25,413 nt of DNA from DATHXC01 sp041662005 (GTDB lineage: Bacteria > Pseudomonadota > Gammaproteobacteria > Burkholderiales > Methylophilaceae). The notes beneath the pieces were generated by a model, which did no database searches, was not told the origin of the DNA, and saw nothing but the letters and a program-made list of their open reading frames with translations. The stretch is from the NCBI GenBank assembly GCA_041662005.1, contig JBAZTJ010000026.1, forward strand, positions 1 to 25,413, given 5' to 3'. The position numbers were made by a program, and so were the translations under genes. The first letter of the stretch is position 1. Each line of letters starts with the position of its first letter. Positions 6,842 to 15,469 of the stretch are shown here, one piece after another.

Positions 6842-8611
6842 ATGATAATGCGATACGCAATTGTTCTACTCGCACTTTTGTGTGCATCTTGTTCCTCTAC
6901 GATCCCATCGCTTAAGCCTTATCGTATGGATGTTCAGCAGGGCAATGTTGTCAACTCCAAGATGATGTCACAACTGAGGCCTGGAATGACCAAGTCGCAG
7001 GTGAAGTTCATTCTGGGTACGCCGCTCATTCAGGACAGTTTCCATAGTAATCGCTGGGACTACTACTATCAGATGCGTAAGGGCGGAGCCGTTATCGAGC
7101 AGCGCCGCGTCATTCTGGATTTCGAGAATGACCTGTTGAAAGGTGTGCGCGGGGATGTGATCCCGGCAGGCAGTGGTGGCGATCAGGCGGAGGGCGCTCC
7201 GATGGCCGAGCTTGCCGCCCAACCAAAGACTGAAGAGAAAAAGGGTCTGGTGGACAAACTGAAGTTCTGGGATAAGGATGCCAAGCCTGCTGCTGTTGCG
7301 AAACCGCTGCCCGCTCCAGCGGAAACGATTCAACCTGAAGCCCCTACAGCAGCCCCAGAGAAGGCCCCTGAACCTCAGTCAGCTGCTCCGGTAGTTGAGC
7401 CTGTTGCGATTGCCTCAGCAGCAGTCGCGGCGCCAGTAGACGTCGTTGCGACTGAGTCACAGTCTGCAACAGTTGATGAGAAGCAGCTTGCTCCTGAGGC
7501 TGTACCTCAGGCTGAAGTGGCAGGAGGCGTTGCCGCTGTCAATAGTGACCTAACGAATCCCGAAGTGGTTGCCGCGCGCGTAGGGGCATGGGCGGAAGCT
7601 TGGCGGAACAAGGATGTTTCAGCGTACTTGAAATTCTATTCGGATAAGTTTACGCCTGACACGGCCTCCAGCAAGAAGGCCTGGGTAACGCAGCGTAAGC
7701 AACGCTTATCCCAGCCTGGAAAAATATCGCTCGTCCTTGGTAACGTGAAAGTAAGCGTGGATGGTGAGGCGGCAACTGCTGAATTCACCCAGCATTACAA
7801 TGCGCAGGGTTTTAGCGATAACGTCAATAAAGTACTTAAGCTCAATCTTGAGCGTACCAAGGGCAACTGGTTCATCGTTAAGGAAAGTGTCACCGTGGAG
7901 CCGGTTGCCAATTCTGTCGCTGTTGGCAATGCCGTCGCTACAACAGAGAGCGTGCCCCCAGAGTCGTCAAGCCCAGCGGATGCTGACGCGATCACTGTGC
8001 GAGTTAATGCCTGGGCTGATGCTTGGCGTAATAAAGATATCGAAAGTTATCTGGGATTTTATGCGGATAAATTTATCCCTGATGGTCAGCCCAGTAAAAA
8101 GGCTTGGGCATCACAACGTCGACAACGTCTTGCTAAGCCCGGTGTTATTTCACTGGAGCTGGATGGTGTCAAGCCTGTAGTAGAAGGCAAGCAAGCTAAA
8201 GTTAGTTTCGTTCAGCGATACAGCGCTAACGGTTACAGTGACAATGTGAGTAAGGTGCTTGTCTTGCAGCGCATAGATAACAATTGGTTAATTGTTAAAG
8301 AGACCGTCGCCAGTAAATTGATCAAGATTGATACGGCAAGTAACACTGCTGAGTCTAAGGCGCCTAAACTTACCCCGGAGCAGAAGTCGGAGTCCATGCC
8401 GGAGTACCCGACTGAGGTGCCGCTAGCGCCGCAGTCGGTTGAGCCAGCGGTTCAGTCAAGTTTCGAGCCAGAAGCTGCGCCCGTTGCGGCTGATACAGCT
8501 GAAGCGGCAAAAACGACGCAGTCTGAGCCAGCCAAGGCCGAAGAAAAAGATCAGCCTCTACAGCCTGAACCTAGTTTCTTTGAGCGTATGCTGGAAAAAA
8601 TAGGGTTTTAA
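6842..8611 (+). CDS. BamE-like outer-membrane lipoprotein with two C-terminal NTF2-like domains
   Basis: Residues 1-17 form a lipoprotein signal (MIMRYAIVLLALLCASC) with the variant lipobox C-A-S-C17. Residues ~20-110 are a BamE/SmpA domain: KPYRMDVQQGNVVNSKMMSQL, LRPGMTKSQVKFILGTPLI, and RWDYYYQM with a closing beta strand. BamE is a small lipoprotein of the BAM complex that inserts outer-membrane barrels. The protein is 589 residues, against the usual 110-180. A Pro/Ala/Glu-rich linker (about 110-240) contains an amphipathic KKGLVDKLKFWD patch. Two NTF2-like domains follow (about 240-350 and 382-490), then another Pro/Glu linker ending in PSFFERMLEKIGF. The NTF2-like units resemble those at the C-terminus of Cds6/Csd6-type L,D-transpeptidases. 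It is divergent from fur and upstream of dapB. Start may be 6842 or 6848. BamE identity is firm; the role of the extension is unknown. Confidence 0.88.
   Translation: MIMRYAIVLLALLCASCSSTIPSLKPYRMDVQQGNVVNSKMMSQLRPGMTKSQVKFILGTPLIQDSFHSNRWDYYYQMRKGGAVIEQRRVILDFENDLLKGVRGDVIPAGSGGDQAEGAPMAELAAQPKTEEKKGLVDKLKFWDKDAKPAAVAKPLPAPAETIQPEAPTAAPEKAPEPQSAAPVVEPVAIASAAVAAPVDVVATESQSATVDEKQLAPEAVPQAEVAGGVAAVNSDLTNPEVVAARVGAWAEAWRNKDVSAYLKFYSDKFTPDTASSKKAWVTQRKQRLSQPGKISLVLGNVKVSVDGEAATAEFTQHYNAQGFSDNVNKVLKLNLERTKGNWFIVKESVTVEPVANSVAVGNAVATTESVPPESSSPADADAITVRVNAWADAWRNKDIESYLGFYADKFIPDGQPSKKAWASQRRQRLAKPGVISLELDGVKPVVEGKQAKVSFVQRYSANGYSDNVSKVLVLQRIDNNWLIVKETVASKLIKIDTASNTAESKAPKLTPEQKSESMPEYPTEVPLAPQSVEPAVQSSFEPEAAPVAADTAEAAKTTQSEPAKAEEKDQPLQPEPSFFERMLEKIGF
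7577..8308 (+). repeat. Tandem protein-domain repeat inside the bamE-like gene (units 7577-7891 and 8000-8308)
   Basis: Two coding units can be aligned by eye: RVGAWAEAWRNKDVSAYLKF against RVNAWADAWRNKDIESYLGF, continuing through SKKAW, QR-QRL, a SDNV-KVL block and NWFIVKESV against NWLIVKETV. I count about 60% identical residues over ~100 positions. This indicates an internal duplication separated by a ~36-residue linker. Confidence 0.93.
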
Positions 8612-8707
8612 TCGATAGGCGAAGCCGATTGTGATGTCGACAGGTATTGAACTAAAGCGGTTTTTGTTTTTGTAGTGTAGTCCGTAAGATTAAAGAAATG
8701 GGTTGAG

Positions 8708-9508
8708 ATGCTAAAAGTTGTGATTGCAGGATGTTCTGGGCGTATGGGCCATGCGTTACTTGAGAGCGTTTTTGCCGATAGTGAGTTATCGCTGCATGCA
8801 GCTTTGGATCGCTCAGATAGCCAGCAGATTGGGCGCGATGCTGGCGAGCAGTTTGGTCGTGTCAGTGGCGTGAAGATAAGCCATGATATTGTTGCAGCCC
8901 TTGTAGGCGCCGATGTGTTGGTGGATTTTACTCGTCCTGAACCAAGTCTTCAGTATATTGCTGCCTGCCAGCAAGCTGGCGTCAAGCTAGTGATAGGAAC
9001 GACAGGCTTCAGTGCCGAACAGAAGTTGCAGATTGAGGCTGCAGCAAAAGACATTGCCATTGTCTTTGCGCCCAATATGAGCGTGGGCGTGACCTTGTTG
9101 ATTAACCTGGTGCAGGCCGCAGCAAAAGTGCTGGCAGATGGCTATGATGTCGAAATTATCGAAGCGCATCATAGACACAAGGTCGATGCCCCTTCTGGTA
9201 CTGCGTTGCGCTTGGGTGAGGCTGCCGCAGCTGCGCTGGGTCGCAACCTTGATGAGTGTGCCATTTATGGTAGAGAAGGTGTCACCGGAGAGCGCGATGC
9301 CAATACTATCGGTTTTGCTACAGTGCGTGGCGGCGATGTGGTTGGTGACCACACCGTGCTGTTTGCCGGCATTGGGGAGCGTGTAGAGCTTACACACAAG
9401 GCTAGCAGCCGTGCCACTTTTGCCCTGGGCGCATTGCGTGCGGCTAAGTTCCTGATGGCCAAGCGGGAAGGGCTTTATGACATGCAAGATGTGCTTGGAT
9501 TGGGGTAA
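8708..9508 (+). CDS. dapB: 4-hydroxy-tetrahydrodipicolinate reductase
   Basis: DapB performs the NAD(P)H-dependent reduction in the diaminopimelate/lysine pathway, supplying peptidoglycan and lysine. The 266-residue protein has an N-terminal Rossmann motif (VVIAGCSGRMG, residues 4-14), VDFTRPEPS, GTTGFS and PNMSVGV. The catalytic segment IIEAHHRHKVDAPSGTA is at 150-166, with H154/H155 and K158. A late GERVELTHKASSR element completes the family pattern. ATG 8708 follows a weak purine-rich GGGTTGAG. It lies ~96 bp after the bamE-like gene and 160 bp before carA, which has its own promoter. Length and motifs are normal. Confidence 0.97.
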   Translation: MLKVVIAGCSGRMGHALLESVFADSELSLHAALDRSDSQQIGRDAGEQFGRVSGVKISHDIVAALVGADVLVDFTRPEPSLQYIAACQQAGVKLVIGTTGFSAEQKLQIEAAAKDIAIVFAPNMSVGVTLLINLVQAAAKVLADGYDVEIIEAHHRHKVDAPSGTALRLGEAAAAALGRNLDECAIYGREGVTGERDANTIGFATVRGGDVVGDHTVLFAGIGERVELTHKASSRATFALGALRAAKFLMAKREGLYDMQDVLGLG

Positions 9509-9534
9509 GCAGGTTTCTTGCCGCAAACTTGGGT

Positions 9535-9563
9535 TTGATGAAGCGGCTGTTTTCAGCTATAAT
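9535..9563 (+). promoter_or_regulatory. Strong sigma70 promoter for carAB
   Basis: TTGATG (9535-9540) and a perfect TATAAT (9558-9563) are separated by exactly 17 bp. This predicts a start site near 9570 and a ~100-nt leader before carA. It is the clearest housekeeping promoter in the window. Confidence 0.75.
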
Positions 9564-9575
9564 TGATGTAATTCT

Positions 9576-9618
9576 AAGCGGCATGAGTGCTCACTCCTCC
9601 CGCTTTGCATATCCGCTT
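9576..9618 (+). promoter_or_regulatory. carA leader hairpin with a second competing arm
   Basis: In the predicted leader, AAGCGG (9576-9581) pairs with CCGCTT (9600-9605). Inside is a second stem GAGTG/CACTC (9585-9589 with 9592-9596), separated by symmetric 3-nt internal loops. A second CCGCTT at 9613-9618 could pair with the same AAGCGG arm, giving mutually exclusive structures. No U-run follows, so it is not a simple intrinsic terminator. Confidence 0.5.
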
Positions 9619-9669
9619 TATCCGATGCCTGAGATCAAAGCATAACACTTAAAAACAAGGGGTTAGAAC

Positions 9670-10815
9670 GTGCCGCAACACACACCAGCCATGTTGGTTC
9701 TCGCTGATGGAACAGTGTTTCGTGGTATTTCAATTGGTGCTCCCGGCCATACTGTTGGCGAGGTTGTATTTAACACCTCTATGACGGGTTATCAAGAAAT
9801 TCTCACCGACCCTTCCTACACCGAACAAATTGTTACCCTCACCTATCCGCACATAGGCAATACTGGCGTTAATCTGGAAGACGTCGAGTCTGGCAGTGTC
9901 TATGCCAAAGGCCTGATCATTCGCGATTTGCCTTTGACTCATAGCAATTGGCGCAGCGAACAGACGTTGTCCGGTTATTTGGTCGCCAATAATGTCGTGG
10001 CCATTTCCGATATTGACACCCGCAAGCTCACCCGCATTCTTCGTGAGAAAGGTGCGCAGACTGGTTGCATCGTCGCTGGCGAAGCGGATGAAAGCCAAGC
10101 GCTCGCCCTGGCTCAAGAGTCAATGCTGAGTTTTCCTGGATTGTCCGGGCTGGATCTGGCCAAGGTTGTCAGTTGCACCAAGTCCTATGTTTGCACCGAG
10201 GGTGAGTGGGATCTAGGTAAGGGCTACAGTCAGGCCAATGCTGCGAAATTCCACGTGGTTGCATTTGATTATGGAGTAAAGCGCAATATCCTGCGTATGC
10301 TGGTGAGTCGCGACTGCCAGATGACGGTACTGCCAGCACAGGCCACTGCGGCTGATGCGCTGGCATTGAAGCCGGATGGTATCTTTTTATCCAATGGCCC
10401 TGGTGACCCTGAGCCTTGTGATTACGCGATTAGTGCAATCAGCACTCTTGTTGAGTCAGGTATTCCGGTATTCGGTATTTGCCTTGGGCATCAGCTGTTG
10501 GCTCTAGCTTCCGGGGCAAAAACCCTGAAGATGAAGTTTGGGCATCATGGTGCGAACCATCCGGTGCAGGATGTGGATGACAGGCGCGTGTTCATTACCA
10601 GCCAAAACCATGGTTTCTCAGTCGATGCTAATACCTTGCCCGCCAACCTGCGTACTACGCATGTGTCGCTGTTTGATGGCAGCCTGCAAGGTATTGCCCG
10701 CACTGACAAGCCGGCCTTTAGTTTTCAAGGCCATCCAGAGGCGAGCCCCGGGCCAACTGAAATGAGTTACCTGTTCGATCGATTTATCGATTTAATGAAA
10801 CAGCATAAGCAGTAA
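9670..10815 (+). CDS. carA: Carbamoyl-phosphate synthase small subunit (glutaminase)
   Basis: CarA hydrolyses glutamine and channels ammonia to CarB for carbamoyl phosphate, the precursor of arginine and pyrimidines. The 381-residue protein has the N-terminal CPSase small-chain domain (LVLADGTVFRGISIGAPG, STMTGYQEILTDPSY-type segment). Its C-terminal class I glutamine amidotransferase has the nucleophile in FGICLGHQ (Cys271) and the His/Glu pair in FQGHPEASPGP. I chose GTG 9670 because an excellent AAGGGG lies 7 bp upstream; ATG 9691 would delete conserved sequence and lacks a site. carB follows after only 7 bp. A strong promoter and structured leader precede the gene. Confidence 0.97.
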   Translation: MPQHTPAMLVLADGTVFRGISIGAPGHTVGEVVFNTSMTGYQEILTDPSYTEQIVTLTYPHIGNTGVNLEDVESGSVYAKGLIIRDLPLTHSNWRSEQTLSGYLVANNVVAISDIDTRKLTRILREKGAQTGCIVAGEADESQALALAQESMLSFPGLSGLDLAKVVSCTKSYVCTEGEWDLGKGYSQANAAKFHVVAFDYGVKRNILRMLVSRDCQMTVLPAQATAADALALKPDGIFLSNGPGDPEPCDYAISAISTLVESGIPVFGICLGHQLLALASGAKTLKMKFGHHGANHPVQDVDDRRVFITSQNHGFSVDANTLPANLRTTHVSLFDGSLQGIARTDKPAFSFQGHPEASPGPTEMSYLFDRFIDLMKQHKQ

Positions 10816-10822
10816 AACAATT

Positions 10823-13800
10823 ATGGCAAAACGTACAGACATCAAATCCATTCTTATCATAGGTGCCGGCCCGATTGTGATCGGCCAGGCCTGTGAGTTC
10901 GACTATTCCGGTGCACAGGCCTGTAAGGCCCTGCGTGAAGAGGGTTACCGCGTTATTCTGGTGAACTCTAACCCGGCTACTATCATGACCGATCCTGAGA
11001 TGGCGGATGCCACCTACATCGAGCCAGTGACTTGGCAGGTAGTGGAAAAGATCATCGCCAAAGAGCGCCCTGATGCGCTACTGCCGACCATGGGCGGCCA
11101 GACTGCACTTAATTGCGCACTGGATCTGGATAAGCATGGCGTATTGAAGAAGTACAATGTCGAGCTGATCGGCGCCAGCAAAGAAGCCATTGATATGGCG
11201 GAAGACCGTGAAAAGTTCAAGCAGGCAATGACCAGGATAGGCTTGGGATCTGCACGCTCTGCCGTGGCGCATAGCCTGGAAGAGGCTCTGCAGGTTCAGG
11301 CCTCTATAGGCTATCCCGCGATCATTCGTCCATCTTTTACCATGGGCGGTAGTGGCGGAGGGATTGCCTACAATCGTGAAGAGTTCCTGACCATCTGCGA
11401 GCGCGGCCTGGAAGCTTCGCCCACTAAAGAGTTGCTGATTGAAGAATCCCTGCTCGGCTGGAAAGAGTTCGAGATGGAAGTGGTGCGCGACACCAAGGAT
11501 AATTGCATCATTATCTGTTCTATCGAAAACCTGGATCCTATGGGCGTGCATACCGGTGATTCCATCACCGTTGCACCAGCGCAAACCCTGACTGATAAAG
11601 AATACCAGATCATGCGTAATGCCTCGCTGGCAGTGCTGCGTGAGATCGGTGTCGATACTGGCGGTTCCAATGTACAGTTTGCGATCAATCCTGATGATGG
11701 TCGCATGATCGTGATCGAGATGAATCCGCGCGTGTCGCGTTCATCTGCGCTGGCATCCAAAGCCACTGGTTTCCCGATTGCCAAGGTGGCAGCCAAGCTG
11801 GCTGTCGGCTTTACGCTGGATGAACTCAAGAATGAGATTACCGGCGGTGCCACGCCAGCTTCATTTGAGCCCTCTATTGACTATGTTGTTACCAAGATTC
11901 CACGCTTTGCTTTTGAGAAGTTTCCGCAAGCAGACTCACGCCTGACGACGCAGATGAAGTCTGTAGGTGAAGTAATGGCCATAGGCCGTACTTTTCAGGA
12001 GTCGTTCCAGAAAGCGTTGCGCGGACTGGAAGTCGGTGTAGATGGACTGGATGAAAAAACCACTGATATCGACCTGATACAGAAAGAGCTCCGCGAGCCA
12101 GGCCCAGAGCGTATCTGGTACGTGGGCGATGCATTCCGCGCTGGCATGAGTGTTGAGCAGGTACATGATCATTCAAAAATCGATGTATGGTTCCTGGTAC
12201 AGATCGAAGACATTATCAAGCGCGAGCAATTACTGAAAGGCAAACATATTGCCGATCTGGACAAGGAGTCGCTATACCAGCTCAAGCGTCGCGGCTTTGC
12301 CGACCGCCGCTTGGCCAAGCTGCTGGGTACGGACCAGCATGCTGTGCGCGCCTATCGTCAGGCGTTGAATGTACGCCCTGTATATAAACGCGTGGATACC
12401 TGTGCTGCCGAGTTTTCAACCAACACTGCTTATATGTACTCTACCTACGAGGAAGAGTGCGAAGCTAAGCCATCTGACCGTAAAAAAATTATGGTGCTGG
12501 GCGGCGGGCCTAATCGTATCGGCCAAGGCATCGAGTTTGACTATTGCTGTGTGCATGCGGCTTTTGCCATGCGCGAAGATGGTTATGAAACCATCATGGT
12601 GAACTGTAACCCGGAAACCGTTTCTACTGATTACGATACTTCTGATCGCCTGTATTTCGAGCCAGTCACCCTGGAAGACGTCCTGGAAATTGTGGCGCTG
12701 GAAAAGCCGGTGGGCGTGATTGTCCAGTACGGTGGCCAGACGCCATTAAAGCTGGCGCGTGATCTGGAAAAAGCGGGTGTACCTATTATTGGTACAACAC
12801 CGGATGCCATTGACCGTGCCGAAGACCGTGAACGCTTCCAGCAAATGTTGCAGGAAATCGGCCTCAAGCAACCACCTAACCGGACAGCCAGGACACCGGA
12901 TGAAGCGTTGCGTCTGGCACTGGAAATCGGATACCCATTGGTGGTGCGTCCATCCTATGTGCTGGGCGGCCGTGCCATGGAAATCGTACATGAGCAGGCG
13001 CAGCTGGAGCGCTATATGCGCGAAGCGGTCAAAGTATCGAATGAATCACCGGTATTGCTGGACAGGTTCCTCAATGATGCGCTTGAAGTCGATGTGGATG
13101 CTTTATGTGATGGTGATGATGTGATCATCGGCGGCATTATGGAACACGTGGAACAAGCCGGTGTGCACTCGGGCGATTCAGCATGTTCATTACCTCCTTA
13201 CAGCCTCTCTGCCAAGTTGCAGGACGAGCTGCGGTTACAGACTGTGCAAATGGCCAAGGCGCTGGGCGTGGTTGGGCTGATGAATGTGCAGTTCGCTATT
13301 CAGGGCGAGACTGTTTATGTATTAGAGGTTAATCCGCGTGCATCGCGCACCGTGCCGTTTGTTTCCAAGGCCTGTGGCCTGCAATTGGCTAAAGTCGCCG
13401 CACGTTGCATGATAGGCACCAAGCTCAAAGCCCAGGGCGTGACCAAGGAAATCGTGCCACCTTACTACTCTGTGAAAGAGGCGGTGTTTCCGTTTATCAA
13501 GTTCCCGGGTGTGGATACCATACTCGGCCCCGAGATGAAGTCTACTGGGGAAGTGATGGGCGTTGGACGCACATTTGCCGAAGCTTTTGTCAAAGCTCAA
13601 CTGGGCTCAGGTGACAAGCTACCACGTGGCGGCAAGGCCTTTATCAGTGTGCGCAAGGAAGACCGCGAAAAAGTGATCGAGATTGCCCAGGCGCTGGCTG
13701 ATCTGGGTTTTAACCTGGTCGCCACTAAAGGTTCTGCGACTGCACTGGCAGCAGCAGGCTTGAAAGTGACGCCTGTTAACAAGGTGGCTGAAGGCCGTCC

Positions 13801-14029
13801 GCATATTGTGGATATGATCAAGAATGGCGAGATCAATTTTATCGTCAATGTTACTGAAGACAAACGTGCCGTGGCCGATTCTTACGAGATTCGCCGCAGT
13901 GCCTTGCAGCATAAAGTGACCTACTACACCACGCTGGCTGGTGCCAAGGCTGCGTGTATCGGTATGGGCCATATGCAGGAGCTGGAAGTTCAGCCATTGC
14001 AAAGCTTGCATCTTCTGCTCACTAAGTAA
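10823..14029 (+). CDS. carB: Carbamoyl-phosphate synthase large subunit
   Basis: CarB joins bicarbonate, ammonia and two ATP to make carbamoyl phosphate in complex with CarA. The 1068-residue length is standard. It has two homologous halves: IIGAGPIVIGQACEFDYSG near residue 10 is mirrored by VLGGGPNRIGQGIEFDYCC near residue 560. Each half has an ATP-grasp domain (for example RPSFTMGGSGGGIAY and RPSYVLGGRAMEIV). An oligomerisation domain lies between them. The C-terminal ~140 residues form the MGS-like allosteric domain (GKAFISVRKEDREKVIEIAQ), where ornithine and UMP act in enterobacteria. It is cotranscribed with carA and ends at a strong terminator. Confidence 0.98.
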   Translation: MAKRTDIKSILIIGAGPIVIGQACEFDYSGAQACKALREEGYRVILVNSNPATIMTDPEMADATYIEPVTWQVVEKIIAKERPDALLPTMGGQTALNCALDLDKHGVLKKYNVELIGASKEAIDMAEDREKFKQAMTRIGLGSARSAVAHSLEEALQVQASIGYPAIIRPSFTMGGSGGGIAYNREEFLTICERGLEASPTKELLIEESLLGWKEFEMEVVRDTKDNCIIICSIENLDPMGVHTGDSITVAPAQTLTDKEYQIMRNASLAVLREIGVDTGGSNVQFAINPDDGRMIVIEMNPRVSRSSALASKATGFPIAKVAAKLAVGFTLDELKNEITGGATPASFEPSIDYVVTKIPRFAFEKFPQADSRLTTQMKSVGEVMAIGRTFQESFQKALRGLEVGVDGLDEKTTDIDLIQKELREPGPERIWYVGDAFRAGMSVEQVHDHSKIDVWFLVQIEDIIKREQLLKGKHIADLDKESLYQLKRRGFADRRLAKLLGTDQHAVRAYRQALNVRPVYKRVDTCAAEFSTNTAYMYSTYEEECEAKPSDRKKIMVLGGGPNRIGQGIEFDYCCVHAAFAMREDGYETIMVNCNPETVSTDYDTSDRLYFEPVTLEDVLEIVALEKPVGVIVQYGGQTPLKLARDLEKAGVPIIGTTPDAIDRAEDRERFQQMLQEIGLKQPPNRTARTPDEALRLALEIGYPLVVRPSYVLGGRAMEIVHEQAQLERYMREAVKVSNESPVLLDRFLNDALEVDVDALCDGDDVIIGGIMEHVEQAGVHSGDSACSLPPYSLSAKLQDELRLQTVQMAKALGVVGLMNVQFAIQGETVYVLEVNPRASRTVPFVSKACGLQLAKVAARCMIGTKLKAQGVTKEIVPPYYSVKEAVFPFIKFPGVDTILGPEMKSTGEVMGVGRTFAEAFVKAQLGSGDKLPRGGKAFISVRKEDREKVIEIAQALADLGFNLVATKGSATALAAAGLKVTPVNKVAEGRPHIVDMIKNGEINFIVNVTEDKRAVADSYEIRRSALQHKVTYYTTLAGAKAACIGMGHMQELEVQPLQSLHLLLTK

Positions 14030-14049
14030 TAAACTATCTTCATTCTTCG

Positions 14050-14083
14050 AAACCACGCCTTTCAGGTGTGGTTTTTGTTTTGT
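14050..14083 (+). terminator. Rho-independent terminator after carAB
   Basis: An 11-bp stem, AAACCACGCCT (14050-14060) with AGGTGTGGTTT (14064-14074), has one G-U pair and a 3-nt loop. It is followed directly by TTGTTTTGT. It lies 20 bp after the carB stop and separates carAB from greA. Confidence 0.88.
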
Positions 14084-14123
14084 AAAGTTTGCGTTTAGCA
14101 ACAAATTTAGTTTTAGGACAAAA

Positions 14124-14600
14124 ATGAATCAAATTCCAGTAACAGTGATAGGGGCAGAGCTCCTGAAGGCCGAATTACAACGTCTGCGCAGTGTTGACCG
14201 CCCTAGTGTCATTCAGGCGATCTCAGAAGCGCGCGCGCAAGGCGACCTTTCTGAAAACGCGGAATATGAAGCAGCGAAAGAAAAGCAAAGCTTTATTGAA
14301 GGCCGTATCGCTGAAATTGAAGCCAAGCTATCGAATGCCATGGTGATAGACCCCAAGACGCTTAACGCCGAAGGCCGTTGCGTATTTGGTGCCACTATTG
14401 AAGTTGAAGATATGGACAATGGCGATGTCGCCACTTACCAAATCGTAGGTGACGATGAGGCCGATATCAAGAGTGGCAAGATTTCAGTCAGTTCACCTAT
14501 TTCTCGTGCGCTGATCGGCAAGGTCGAGGGCGATGTGGCTGAGGTCATGGCTCCAGGCGGTATCCGCTCATATGAAGTACGTAACGTTCAGTACATCTAG
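14124..14600 (+). CDS. greA: Transcription elongation factor GreA
   Basis: GreA rescues backtracked RNA polymerase by stimulating its transcript-cleavage activity. The 158-residue length is canonical. The N-terminal coiled coil (residues ~5-75) contains the tip motif ISEARAQGDLSENAEYEAAKE, with the acidic residues that enter the secondary channel. The C-terminal FKBP-like domain has VFGATIEVED, the VGDDEADIKSGKISVSSP segment and SPISRALIGKVEGD. The open frame extends 61 codons upstream through the carB terminator, but ATG 14124 has an AGGA 5 bp upstream and the family N-terminus, so I start there. A DUF4149 gene follows after 11 bp. Confidence 0.97.
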   Translation: MNQIPVTVIGAELLKAELQRLRSVDRPSVIQAISEARAQGDLSENAEYEAAKEKQSFIEGRIAEIEAKLSNAMVIDPKTLNAEGRCVFGATIEVEDMDNGDVATYQIVGDDEADIKSGKISVSSPISRALIGKVEGDVAEVMAPGGIRSYEVRNVQYI

Positions 14601-14611
14601 GTCTGTCATCC

Positions 14612-15064
14612 ATGAATAGCTGGTCAGACAAGTTTGCCTTAATCGTCATTACCCTATGGGTGGGGGCACTTTGGGCGATTGGTTATCTGGCAGCGCCAAC
14701 CTTGTTCTATACATTGCAGGATAACAGACAGCTGGCTGGAGTCCTGGCGGGTAAGATGTTTGGCTATGTCGCTTATATCGGCATAGCCAGTGCTTTTTAT
14801 CTGCTGGTGCATCGCCTGGTGCGCTTTGGTACCCCTGCCTTAAAGCAGGGCTTCTTCTGGGCGGTGCTGGTGATGTTGCTGCTGGTGCTTGCTGGGCAGT
14901 TTGGAATTCAGCCTATCCTGGCCAGCCTGAAATCACAGGCCATGCCGGCAGATGTCATGCATAGCATATTTGCCGACCGATTCAAGACCTGGCACGGTAT
15001 TGCCAGTATTGCCTATCTGGTTGAAAGCCTGCTTGGGCTGGTGCTGGTATTAAAGGTCAAATAA
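14612..15064 (+). CDS. DUF4149-family membrane protein
   Basis: This is a 150-residue integral membrane protein with four hydrophobic segments (about residues 7-30, 45-66, 82-103 and 128-148). A family-like WVGALWAIGYLAAPTLFYTL start and a later FADRFKTWHGIASIAYLVE segment match my recollection of the DUF4149/TMEM205-like family. Function is not established to my knowledge. It starts 11 bp after greA and is probably cotranscribed with it; a gene of this type near greA or yhbY is common in betaproteobacteria. It converges with yhbY across 32 bp. Confidence 0.8.
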   Translation: MNSWSDKFALIVITLWVGALWAIGYLAAPTLFYTLQDNRQLAGVLAGKMFGYVAYIGIASAFYLLVHRLVRFGTPALKQGFFWAVLVMLLLVLAGQFGIQPILASLKSQAMPADVMHSIFADRFKTWHGIASIAYLVESLLGLVLVLKVK

Positions 15065-15096
15065 CCAGCGCGCCTTTTGCTATTATTCTGTAGGTA

Positions 15097-15384
15097 TTAT
15101 TTCGGGATAACGATTTTTGGAGCGTCAGCTTTACGGTAGATCACCAACTGTTTGCCGATATGATGAACAGCGGTGGCGCCGGATTTTTCGCAAATTTCTT
15201 CCAGCATTTGTACGCGCTGCGCACGGTCGTCGCCAAATACCTTGATTTTAATCAGTTCATGCGCCTTCAGGCTGACTTCGATTTCCTGTAATACGTTTTC
15301 ACTCAGGCCATTATTGCCTATCATCACAACAGGGCTTAAATTGTGGGCTAGTGCGCGCAGGTAACTAATTTGTTTGGTGTTCAT
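15097..15384 (-). CDS. yhbY: YhbY-type CRM-domain ribosome-assembly RNA-binding protein
   Basis: YhbY is a small single CRM-domain protein that associates with pre-50S ribosomal particles. The 95-residue product begins MNTKQISYLRALAHNLSPVV. It has the CRM hallmark GNNGLSENVLQEIEVSLKAHELIKIKV, with the GxxG-type loop realised as GNNG, and ends with VYRKAD-like residues. The frame extends 12 codons further upstream, but those residues (MPPFSNQQDKPS) are not family-like, so I use ATG 15384. It is divergent from rlmE, another 50S maturation gene, across 85 bp. That linkage is common and functionally coherent. Confidence 0.93.
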   Translation of the reverse strand: MNTKQISYLRALAHNLSPVVMIGNNGLSENVLQEIEVSLKAHELIKIKVFGDDRAQRVQMLEEICEKSGATAVHHIGKQLVIYRKADAPKIVIPK

Positions 15385-15469
15385 GCTGGGCTTATCTTGT
15401 TGATTCGAAAAGGGTGGCATTCTACCACATCACCTACACCCATGAAATTAAGCATATTGAAATGAGACT

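Noticed and set aside
6780..6855. Fur box between fur and the bamE-like gene
   Set aside because: Only fragments such as GATAATG occur; no contiguous 19-bp box with acceptable matches could be assembled.
13941..14123. Upstream extension of the greA reading frame by 61 codons
   Set aside because: It overlaps the end of carB and runs through the carAB terminator; the family N-terminus and a good AGGA place the start at 14124.
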